A stretch of DNA of 55,830 nucleotides, from assembly GCA_022825665.1 (NCBI GenBank), contig JAJDWI010000023.1, positions 1 to 55,830 on the forward strand. Direction: 5' to 3'. The notes below the pieces were generated by a model, which saw only the letters and a list, made by a program, of their open reading frames with translations, was not told the origin of the DNA and searched no databases. The DNA is from Candidatus Poribacteria bacterium (lineage in GTDB: Bacteria; Poribacteria; WGA-4E; WGA-3G). Below, piece by piece: positions 8,389 to 15,937 of this stretch. Made by a program: the position numbers and the translations under genes. Each line of letters starts with the position of its first letter. Within the stretch, counting starts at the first letter, position 1.

Positions 8389-9276
8389 ATGCAAATAACA
8401 AACTATTATCAAATCTTAAATATAGGTCGTAATGCGACAATTTCAGAAATAAAACAAGCATTCCGTAAACTCGCAAAAAAATATCACCCTGACAAAGTAG
8501 ACATCAACTATAATCACGAGCAAACTGAGAATGCAAAACAGATGTTTCGTGAGGTGTGTAATGCTTATCATGTTCTGCATGACGTACAACGTAAAGCCGA
8601 ATATGATCGGATATTGCAGAACATAGAACGCAACCAACAAGCCAAACGAACCTATTATGATAAGCACGATGGGATCAATCAAAACTATTCCACAATGGAA
8701 ATACTGTTTCAAGCACTGTTGCATCAGAACTACGAAATAGGAATTACTATGTATGAGCAACTGTTCGAAAGATGTGATAAGAGAGGATCGAAATGGTGCA
8801 TTGACGATTTCTTCAACTATGAAGATAGTCGGGACTGTGAATTTCTTATTGCTGAAGCATATCAGAATCTCGGTTTTTCTAATGGAAGTAGTTCAGCGTC
8901 TGAAAGACATAGAAAATTAGAATTGGCAATGCACATCTACGAATCTTTACTGTCTGCTGAAGGAAAACGTCCATGTTTCAAGCATTTCATTAAAGAAGTG
9001 AAAGATCGACTGAAAAGGATCTATCTCTATCACTTTAGTTCTGAGGGATACCAACAGATGGTTCATATTCCGCTTTCTAAGATACAGGATTTAGAGTTGT
9101 CAAAACGTGAAACGGCATGGATGTACAAAAAGATCGCTGAATTCTATGTTGAAATTGACCTGTTCCCCCATGCGCGTCAGGTTTTGCACATGGCGTTTGA
9201 ATTGCAGCCAAATCTTGCTGGTGCTAAAAAAATCTGTAAGACTTTGAACCTGATCAATCAGTGTTCAGCAACTTAG
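8389..9276 (+). CDS. DnaJ-domain (J-domain) protein with helical C-terminal region
   Basis: A 295-residue protein with an N-terminal J domain (residues about 4-77): YYQILNIGRNATISEIKQAF, the essential HPD motif in KYHPDKVD, and the YDRIL end. No Gly/Phe-rich linker, zinc-finger or DnaJ C-terminal substrate domain is present, so it is not canonical DnaJ. The remaining 215 residues look helical and TPR-like (FPHARQVLHMAFELQPNLAGA near the end). It probably recruits an Hsp70 to a specific client. No clear ribosome binding site is seen before the ATG. Confidence 0.8.
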   Translation: MQITNYYQILNIGRNATISEIKQAFRKLAKKYHPDKVDINYNHEQTENAKQMFREVCNAYHVLHDVQRKAEYDRILQNIERNQQAKRTYYDKHDGINQNYSTMEILFQALLHQNYEIGITMYEQLFERCDKRGSKWCIDDFFNYEDSRDCEFLIAEAYQNLGFSNGSSSASERHRKLELAMHIYESLLSAEGKRPCFKHFIKEVKDRLKRIYLYHFSSEGYQQMVHIPLSKIQDLELSKRETAWMYKKIAEFYVEIDLFPHARQVLHMAFELQPNLAGAKKICKTLNLINQCSAT

Positions 9277-9314
9277 AAATGAGATAAAACTGTTAGATGG
9301 TATATGAATGAAAA

Positions 9315-9500
9315 ATGTATTATGAAATTGCTTTTATCCTATTGGCATTCATACTTATAGCAGGTTGGATGATTTTTTTAACGATGTATCGGCAAAAACA
9401 TGGAATCAAAACGTGGTGTCCGAACTGTGGACAGCGGCAAACGGGTTTGTCAACGCAATGTCCAAGATGCGGCGTTGTGTTCAAGGAATGGAAAGAGTGA
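9315..9500 (+). CDS. Small membrane-anchored zinc-ribbon protein
   Basis: A 61-residue peptide with one N-terminal transmembrane helix (about residues 4-24) and a C-terminal zinc ribbon made of CPNC (about 35-38) and CPRC (about 50-53). It ends 37 bases before the creatininase-family gene. The four Cys spaced as two CxxC pairs strongly support a real gene despite the small size. Function unknown; similar short membrane plus zinc-ribbon proteins occur widely without assigned roles. The Shine-Dalgarno is weak. Confidence 0.65.
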   Translation: MYYEIAFILLAFILIAGWMIFLTMYRQKHGIKTWCPNCGQRQTGLSTQCPRCGVVFKEWKE

Positions 9501-9537
9501 TAATAACAGTAATTTGAAATATATGAGGAGTCTTATC

Positions 9538-10422
9538 ATGCGAAATGAAGTGCGATGGGAACGGATGTTTCCAGATGAATTAGAAGCAGCTTTTGACAAG
9601 TGTCCTGCAGTCTATTTTACTTACGGTCTCTGCGAACCACACGGTCCACAAAATGCAGTTGGACTGGATGCACTCAAGGCACATGCAATCGCATGTAGAG
9701 CAGCACAAACGCACGGTGGCATTGTCGCACCTCCAGATTATTGGCATATCCATGAACACGGTATGTATGCGAACTGGGCACATCAGAATGTCGGTGAGGT
9801 GCGGAGTTGGATGTCGGCTATGCCAGCATGGCAACACTTCAAAAACGTCTGTTATCATATACGCGCTGCTGATGCACTCGGATTTCACGCTGCTATTTTC
9901 CTCACGGGACATTACGGTCCAAATTGGCAAGACTTGAAAACACTCCTTGAGATAGTACAATCCAACTTTGCGATGCGTCTATATGGGTTGCCAGATTTTG
10001 AGGCAAATCACATCGGTTTCAGCAATCAGGGTGATGGTGCAGACCATGCAGGTAGAGTTGAAACATCACTATTGTGGGCATTAGAACCGGATTGTGTTGA
10101 TATGTCACGAATGCCTGAGAAAGATGAACCTGGACCACACTTCGCTATGGGTGGAAATGCTTATGATTCTGACCGTCGCGTTGGAGAACGTATGGTAAAT
10201 GATGAAGTCACTTGGCTTGGTAAAAAGATGCGGGAGTTGCTTGATGACTATGCCAGACTGAATATAAAGAAACGCGAACCAGTTACTTTCAATGAGCTGG
10301 AAAAGATATGGACAGAACAAGTGACACCAGCATTGAAATCCTTTGAGACAATGCAAAATACTGGCGAACCACCACCAGAAGACTCACAATGGCACAAACA
10401 GTGGCAACTTCCTGATCTATAA
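9538..10422 (+). CDS. Creatininase-family metal-dependent amidohydrolase
   Basis: A 294-residue protein of the creatininase/formamide-hydrolase fold. Metal-binding landmarks are the CEPHGPQNAVGLDALKA segment near residues 31-48 (Glu, His and Asp of the usual EQHGPH...GTD motif), HIHEHG near 73, and TGHYGPNW replacing the usual NGHGGN near 122. The start at 9538 is preferred over upstream codons because GAGGAG lies 7 bases before it. Family members open creatinine to creatine or hydrolyse related amides. It is followed by a PhyH dioxygenase gene (15-bp gap) and a sarcosine-oxidase-like gene, consistent with breakdown of N-methylated compounds. The altered metal motifs make creatinine itself uncertain. 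Confidence 0.78.
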   Translation: MRNEVRWERMFPDELEAAFDKCPAVYFTYGLCEPHGPQNAVGLDALKAHAIACRAAQTHGGIVAPPDYWHIHEHGMYANWAHQNVGEVRSWMSAMPAWQHFKNVCYHIRAADALGFHAAIFLTGHYGPNWQDLKTLLEIVQSNFAMRLYGLPDFEANHIGFSNQGDGADHAGRVETSLLWALEPDCVDMSRMPEKDEPGPHFAMGGNAYDSDRRVGERMVNDEVTWLGKKMRELLDDYARLNIKKREPVTFNELEKIWTEQVTPALKSFETMQNTGEPPPEDSQWHKQWQLPDL

Positions 10423-10437
10423 ATTAGAGGAAAACAC

Positions 10438-11199
10438 ATGGAATCTACAAATGGACAACTCTTAACTGAATATCAGAAAGACGGTTACTTAACAGGAATA
10501 CACATAGCAGAAGAAACTGAAGCATCACATTATCGTGATGAATATGATGCATTAGAGGCAGAAGTCGGTAAAGAAAAATGTGAAATCGGACTGATTGATT
10601 GGCATTTCGACTATGAATTTATATGGAAACTCGCTATACATCCCAAGATTGTGGATGTCATCGAAGCACTTATTGGTCCTGATGTAATGCTTTTGGCTAC
10701 ACACTTTTTCTGTAAATATGGTCCTCGCGAAAAATTCGTTGCTTGGCATCAAGATGTCACTTATTGGGGACTTGAACCACCCGATGCTGTCACCGCTTGG
10801 TATGCTATTGATGACAGCGACATAGGAAACGGATGTATGCAGGTAATTCCCGGAAGTCATCATCAAGGTGTGAAAGAACATGGGAAATCTGAACAAGAAG
10901 GTAATCTTTTGAGCATCAATCAGGAAGTACCCGTATCTAAATCACAAGCAGAGAGTGCTGTTGACCTTATCCTAAAAGCAGGTGAGATGTCCATTCATCA
11001 CGGCATGATAATTCATGGGAGTTTGCCAAACCATTCTAAGCGGAGAAGATGTGGTTTAACAATCCGATACATCGCACCTTCAGTTAAACAAGCAGAGGAC
11101 AATTCATTGAAACGTCCTTGGAAACCGATTTTATTACGCGGTGAAGACCGTTTCGAACATTTTACCACTGTGTCAAATCCGTTCCCGCTTACACAATAA
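10438..11199 (+). CDS. Phytanoyl-CoA dioxygenase (PhyH) family Fe(II)/2-oxoglutarate oxygenase
   Basis: A 253-residue protein of the PhyH family. The iron-binding facial triad is visible as His104 and Asp106 in AWHQDVTYW and a distal His near 193 in MIIHGSLPNHS, followed by RRRCGLTIRYI, which carries the likely 2-oxoglutarate-binding Arg. VIPGSHHQG is also typical. It starts 15 bases after the creatininase-family gene with AGAGG before the ATG, so the two are probably co-transcribed. These enzymes hydroxylate or demethylate small molecules; substrate unknown. Confidence 0.85.
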   Translation: MESTNGQLLTEYQKDGYLTGIHIAEETEASHYRDEYDALEAEVGKEKCEIGLIDWHFDYEFIWKLAIHPKIVDVIEALIGPDVMLLATHFFCKYGPREKFVAWHQDVTYWGLEPPDAVTAWYAIDDSDIGNGCMQVIPGSHHQGVKEHGKSEQEGNLLSINQEVPVSKSQAESAVDLILKAGEMSIHHGMIIHGSLPNHSKRRRCGLTIRYIAPSVKQAEDNSLKRPWKPILLRGEDRFEHFTTVSNPFPLTQ

Positions 11200-11216
11200 A
11201 CCTTTCTACTCATAAA

Positions 11217-12341
11217 ATGCCTTCACATATCTACGATACAATTGTAATTGGAGCAGGTGGCATGGGAAGTGCTACTGCTTACCACCTTGCTAAATCAGAT
11301 GTGGATGTGCTTGTATTAGAGCAATTCCAACGTGGTCATACTTATGGAAGTTCACACGGTGAAACGCGCATCATCAGGTTCTTCTATGACAAACCATTCT
11401 ATACAGAATTGATGAAAACCGCTTATTCAGAATGGCGTAATCTGGAAGCAGAAGTTGGTAAACAATTACTGTTCATTACAGGAAGCGTAAGTCTTGGAGG
11501 AAGTGGAAATCGTTATGTATCAGATGTGCGGAAAAGTCTGGATGCTGCTGAGGTTGAATCTGAGTGGTGGGGTGTTGACCAATTTGTTATACGTTTTCCA
11601 CAATTTAGAGTGTCAAACGATATAGATATACTCTGGCAAAAAGATACAGGTTTTCTTTATGCGTCTGAATGTGTCTTAACTCACCTAAAGTTAGCAGAAC
11701 AGTACGGAGCAGAAATCCGAGAAAATACACCAGTCACTGAAATAGATTGGCAGACAGATGTGCCGACAGTTAACACTGAAAATGGAAAATTTCAAGGTAG
11801 AAAAGTCGTTGTGACAGCAGGCGCATGGACATCTTCTCTCCTGACAGAACCCAACCTTCCACTCACGGTAACAAAACAGCAGGTCTGTTATTATAAACCA
11901 ACAGATACAATGTTGTTCAAACCCGACCAATTTCCTGTATTCACAGAGATTACTACTGAAGGAGAATTCATATACGGTATGCCGTATTTTGGTACTAATG
12001 GAGCAAAGGTAGCGCGGCATGGAATGGGTAAATCTGTCTCGCCAGATACATGTAATCGCACACCTGAAATGGACTATATCAACCGTATAGACACTTATGT
12101 CCATAACCGTATACCTGAACTTGGTAAGACAGTACATAGCGAAGTATGCTTATACACCGAAACACCGGATGAAGATTTTATCATTGACCAACATCCAGAA
12201 TGTCCGAATTTACTGATTGCTGCTGGTTTTTCTGGACACGGCTTTAAGTTCTGTTCACTTGTTGGACGCATCATGAGTGAGTTAGCATTAAGTGGTGAAA
12301 CCGAATTTGACATTAGTCCATTCTGTATTGACAGGTACTGA
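11217..12341 (+). CDS. solA: Monomeric sarcosine oxidase / N-methyl amino acid oxidase
   Basis: A 374-residue flavoprotein of the monomeric sarcosine oxidase / N-methyltryptophan oxidase family. The FAD loop is IGAGGMGSATAYHL (residues 9-22), followed by GSSHGETRIIRFFY as in MSOX. Cys311 in SEVCLYTETPDEDF matches the Cys that covalently binds FAD in Bacillus MSOX (Cys315), and AAGFSGHGFKF near the end carries the conserved Lys region. Reaction: oxidative N-demethylation with release of formaldehyde and peroxide. It follows the PhyH gene by 17 bp, so sarcosine or a related N-methyl amine may be the common substrate of the cluster. Confidence 0.85.
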   Translation: MPSHIYDTIVIGAGGMGSATAYHLAKSDVDVLVLEQFQRGHTYGSSHGETRIIRFFYDKPFYTELMKTAYSEWRNLEAEVGKQLLFITGSVSLGGSGNRYVSDVRKSLDAAEVESEWWGVDQFVIRFPQFRVSNDIDILWQKDTGFLYASECVLTHLKLAEQYGAEIRENTPVTEIDWQTDVPTVNTENGKFQGRKVVVTAGAWTSSLLTEPNLPLTVTKQQVCYYKPTDTMLFKPDQFPVFTEITTEGEFIYGMPYFGTNGAKVARHGMGKSVSPDTCNRTPEMDYINRIDTYVHNRIPELGKTVHSEVCLYTETPDEDFIIDQHPECPNLLIAAGFSGHGFKFCSLVGRIMSELALSGETEFDISPFCIDRY

Positions 12342-12779
12342 TATTTGTCTAAATCGCTGAAGACACAAAACGCAACACCTCTGAAAACAAACCTGAAACA
12401 TCAAAAACCTACTGTCCCTTCCGTGTCTTCCATGCTACCTCTACTCTTATCCTGAAAATCCTTGTTCAGACATAATACATGTTGGAGGTCGCTTTGCTCG
12501 TTCTGACCTACGGACTGTATGTGAGCATGCGGGTGAGGAAACTCTACCCACCGGTGAATGTAAGAGGCGCAATAAATTGCGCGACTACGAACGCGTTTCC
12601 TCCTTAAATTGACGCTTATGGCAGAATGCGCGTTTGGCATTCTGCATTGGTTAGGAAACCGCCAAATCAACGGTATGAATGCCTTTTGGCATTCCCCGCC
12701 TACTGGGTCTATAAGGGTGATTTTTTGAAAAAATGAAGTTCATATACCTATTATCAAACTTACGTTACACTAATATAAT
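12342..12779. repeat. Intergenic mosaic of short palindromic repeat modules
   Basis: No gene is seen. Modules found elsewhere in the window: a detail of the CAGGATTTTC-type repeat on the minus strand (about 12450-12480); a GGAGGTCGCTTTGCTCG palindromic unit (12485-12513) also at 33975; the GCGC-palindrome unit (12560-12599) also at 33609, 39661 and 55438; a perfect 9-bp stem GCAGAATGC/GCATTCTGC (about 12620-12645); and a 34-bp unit (12664-12697) identical to 24276-24309, containing a GAATGCC-TTTT-GGCATTC hairpin. None has a T-run typical of a terminator. Confidence 0.7.
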
Positions 12780-12808
12780 TTGACTTGCATACATACTCCT
12801 GTTATTAT
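12780..12808 (+). promoter_or_regulatory. Sigma-70-type promoter for the dehydrogenase gene
   Basis: TTGACT (12780-12785), 17-bp spacer, TATTAT (12803-12808). Each hexamer is one mismatch from consensus and the spacing is ideal. Transcription would start near 12815, giving a leader of about 42 bases before the ATG at 12857. Confidence 0.55.
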
Positions 12809-12856
12809 AGATTATACTCAAAAACACAAAACAGCATATTTAATGAGGGAAAATTC

Positions 12857-13867
12857 ATGATAGGCAAACAGATCATCATGCCAGCGAAACGTACTGCAAC
12901 GTTAGAGGATTTTGAACTTGATGAGACACTTGCACCCAACCAGATTCTGCTTAAAACTCATTATAGTCTAATAAGTCCTGGTACAGAAGGGGCAGGTTTT
13001 ACTGGATTAGAAAGCGGCACTCGGTTTCCACACGGTTCGGGTTACACTGCAATTGGAGAAGTCCTGAAAGTAGGTGAGAATGTAACCAAGTGTGAAGTTG
13101 GAGATTTTGCTTTCTGCTATAGTTCGCATGCATCCATTGTCAAAACTGCTTCAGTGATGTTGGCATTCAAACCTCCCTTAGAGATAGATGCTAAACTGAT
13201 ACCGTTTGTCCGAATGGCAACGGTCGCAATGACATCATTACGCGTATCCTCTGTGGAGTTTGGTGATACTGCAGTTATAATCGGTTTGGGGTTAGTCGGT
13301 AATTCTGCATCTCAACTCTTCAATTTGGCAGGAATGAAGGTGATTAGTGTTGAACGCGTTCCAGAACGGATAGAAATTGCACAGAAGTGTGGTATCCAAC
13401 ACCTAATCAATCCTGACGAAGAGAATGTCCATGAACGTGTCAATTCTATTACAGGTGGACAGAAAGCAGATGTAACTGTTGAAGCTATCGGTAACCCTCG
13501 TCTGGTTGAATTAGCATATCAGTTAACTCGGACGAAGGGTGAGGTAATCCTACTCGGATCACCACGCGGCGAGTATATCACAAATGTTACTGACATACTC
13601 AATTATACGCATCTGATAGGTCGGGGAGCAATAACACTACGCAGTGCTCATGAATGGGTATATCCGACAATGCACACTGGTGAATCCAAACATTCACTTG
13701 AACGAAATTCACAAATAGTCTACTCACTGATTAAAGAAGGAAAATTCAAGGTTGAGGAATTACTAACACACGTTATTAATCCAGAAGATGCACAATCCGC
13801 TTATGACGGATTGACTGATAGTAAAAACGAATATTTGGGTGTCATCATGGATTGGACACAAGTATAA
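12857..13867 (+). CDS. Medium-chain dehydrogenase/reductase (alcohol-dehydrogenase-like)
   Basis: A 336-residue MDR-family protein. The N-terminal GroES-like domain includes LISPGTEGAGFTG and GYTAIGEVLKVG; the Rossmann nucleotide-binding domain contains VIIGLGLVGNSASQLF and KADVTVEAIGNP. The structural four-Cys zinc lobe is absent and the usual catalytic Cys position is not evident, so it may be a zinc-free or reduced member of the family. The start at 12857 is chosen because GAGGGAAA lies just upstream and because a promoter ends about 50 bp before it. Substrate unknown. Confidence 0.82.
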   Translation: MIGKQIIMPAKRTATLEDFELDETLAPNQILLKTHYSLISPGTEGAGFTGLESGTRFPHGSGYTAIGEVLKVGENVTKCEVGDFAFCYSSHASIVKTASVMLAFKPPLEIDAKLIPFVRMATVAMTSLRVSSVEFGDTAVIIGLGLVGNSASQLFNLAGMKVISVERVPERIEIAQKCGIQHLINPDEENVHERVNSITGGQKADVTVEAIGNPRLVELAYQLTRTKGEVILLGSPRGEYITNVTDILNYTHLIGRGAITLRSAHEWVYPTMHTGESKHSLERNSQIVYSLIKEGKFKVEELLTHVINPEDAQSAYDGLTDSKNEYLGVIMDWTQV

Positions 13868-13898
13868 TTCCTCCAAATATATTTATTAATAAACTACG

Positions 13899-14396
13899 AT
13901 GAAAACATTACTTATACTAAGACATGCAAAATCGAGTTGGAAAGATACTTCACTTGCCGATTATGATCGACCGCTAAATAAGCGAGGAAAACGTGATGCA
14001 CCACGTATGGGCAAGTACATCTATGAACAAGGATTAGTTCCAGATCGTATACTAACATCATCTGCCAAACGTGCAAGAAAAACTGCAACAAAAGTCGCTA
14101 AGGCATGCGGATATACTGAAAAAATAAAGAAAACTGATAGTTTCTATCATGCCCCTCCGGGAATATACTACGAAAAGATCCAGGATTTACCTAATAAATA
14201 TGAAATTGTAATGGTAGTTGGACATAACCCAACAATGGAGCAGCTTGTAGCAAACCTTACTGGACAAACGGTGACGATGCCTACGGCTGCCCTCGCACAG
14301 GTAGAACTCCCTATAGAAGACTGGCACACACTGGATATATATACGAAAGGGAAATTGCATAATCTATGGACACCCAAAACTCTATTTTCAGACTAA
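13899..14396 (+). CDS. sixA: SixA-type histidine phosphatase
   Basis: A 165-residue phosphohistidine phosphatase. The catalytic RHG-type motif is RHAKSSW (residues 8-14), followed by DYDRPLNKRGKRDAPRMG, SSAKRARKTA and VVGHNPTMEQL, which supplies the second active-site His. Length and motifs match SixA, which removes phosphate from His in phosphotransfer proteins. No histidine kinase is nearby. Its last 31 bases overlap the start of the following secreted-protein gene in another frame, which suggests translational coupling. Confidence 0.88.
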   Translation: MKTLLILRHAKSSWKDTSLADYDRPLNKRGKRDAPRMGKYIYEQGLVPDRILTSSAKRARKTATKVAKACGYTEKIKKTDSFYHAPPGIYYEKIQDLPNKYEIVMVVGHNPTMEQLVANLTGQTVTMPTAALAQVELPIEDWHTLDIYTKGKLHNLWTPKTLFSD

Positions 14397-15772
14397 GCAT
14401 CACACCAGTCTACTGCATTACTTTTCTTCTGGTATATGTCTTATCTATCTCCCCTATATTTCCTGTCAATGCATCTGAGATCGTATCTATCTCAAAAGCA
14501 CAAGACGGTCAACTATTTCCACAAGGTGTTTCCGATGGTAAAGGTGGGGCAATCATAATATGGGAAGATTACCGCACAAGGAAGCACTGGGATATATACG
14601 GACAAAGGATAGACAGCACGAAAAATCTGCTTTGGGAACCTAACGGTCTACCAATCTCTGTTGCAGACAGAAACCAACGACGATTACGAATGATTGGATA
14701 CGACACACATGTGATTACGGTATGGAATGACCGAAGGGGTAGGAGTAGTTGGGATATCTATTCACAAGCCGTAAATATGAATGGTGAAATTCTTTGGGAA
14801 AAAGATGGAATACCGATATGTACAAACGCTGCTGATCAATCAACACAAGCGATTCTCAGTGATGGTAAAGGTGGGGCAATCTTTGTATGGGAGGATGAAC
14901 GCAACAGTTCAGAATTTCAAGATCTCTATATCCAACGTGTTAATTCTGCTGGAGAAATCTTATGGGAACATGATGGTATACCTGTCCATCTATCTGAAAC
15001 ACTACAAAGCAATCCTATTCTTATCGCAGCTGGAGAAACAGATTTTTATGTTGTTTGGTGGGATGTTGTTGGACATGAACAATGGCACATCGTGGCACAT
15101 AAGCTAAGTCATGAAGGTGTCAAATTGTGGAATGAGCCTATATTAGTCTCTCCATCAGAAGGAACACAAGGAGACCATCGAGTTGTCTCTGATCAGAATG
15201 AGGGGTTGATTGTCGTTTGGCAAATCTATGAAAATTTCATCAATGACCAACTGTATGCTCAGCGGATTTCACCAGAAGGTAACAAAATGTGGAAGGAAAC
15301 AGGTGTTCCTATTTGCACAGCAGATGGCATACAGAAAAATGCTGCTGTCGTATCAGATAGAGTTGGGGGAATCATAGTCGTTTGGAAGGACGAACGTGAT
15401 ATTTATTCTGATTTGTACGCCCAACGAATCGATGCATCAGGAACGTTAATCTGGGAAAAAGACGGAATCCCTATCTGTACTGTAGGCGGACATCAGGATA
15501 GACCTTTTATTGTCGCTGACGAAGATAACAAATTCTTTATCGCTTGGTTAGATTACAGAGGAGATTTCGGTGAGAAGAGCGTGGATGCATTATACTGTCA
15601 ACAAATTGATTTAGATGGTAATCTTATGTGGGATGAAGGCGGTAAGGCTATATCAACAAATGATGGAGAACATTTTCCTCCCTATGTAATATCCGATGGT
15701 AAAGAGAATTTGTGTGTTATATGGAGTAATAGTCAAACTGATAGTGGTGATATTTTTCTGAAACGGTTTTAA
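14366..15772 (+). CDS. Secreted repeat protein, likely beta-propeller, unknown function
   Basis: A 468-residue protein with a hydrophobic signal segment (about residues 16-34, then VNASEIVS). The rest consists of about eight repeats of roughly 55 residues, each with a VVWxDER-like strand followed by YxQRID..G..LWEKDGIPICT. The regular beta pattern suggests a propeller. No catalytic motif is recognised. It overlaps the end of the SixA-like gene by 31 bases, so the two are likely translated from one transcript. Export implies a periplasmic, surface or extracellular role. Confidence 0.75.
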   Translation: MDTQNSIFRLSITPVYCITFLLVYVLSISPIFPVNASEIVSISKAQDGQLFPQGVSDGKGGAIIIWEDYRTRKHWDIYGQRIDSTKNLLWEPNGLPISVADRNQRRLRMIGYDTHVITVWNDRRGRSSWDIYSQAVNMNGEILWEKDGIPICTNAADQSTQAILSDGKGGAIFVWEDERNSSEFQDLYIQRVNSAGEILWEHDGIPVHLSETLQSNPILIAAGETDFYVVWWDVVGHEQWHIVAHKLSHEGVKLWNEPILVSPSEGTQGDHRVVSDQNEGLIVVWQIYENFINDQLYAQRISPEGNKMWKETGVPICTADGIQKNAAVVSDRVGGIIVVWKDERDIYSDLYAQRIDASGTLIWEKDGIPICTVGGHQDRPFIVADEDNKFFIAWLDYRGDFGEKSVDALYCQQIDLDGNLMWDEGGKAISTNDGEHFPPYVISDGKENLCVIWSNSQTDSGDIFLKRF

Positions 15773-15937
15773 CCTTTAGTTTGCTTTTTAAATCTCTACC
15801 TAACCTATGTAGCAAAAATCAATTCAGATACGTTGTATATACAAAGACCCTCCAGTTTCATATCTTCAGGTTTAATATTATTTTGATTAAGGATTTACAT
15901 TTATCCTTTTTAATTTTAAATGTCATTAAAGGTAAGA

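Noticed and set aside
12401-12670. Minus-strand 89-residue open frame
   Set aside because: It translates the palindromic repeat modules shared with other intergenic sites.
12612-12700. Rho-independent terminators in the GC-rich hairpins
   Set aside because: The stems are not followed by T-runs, and the same units occur in both orientations between genes.
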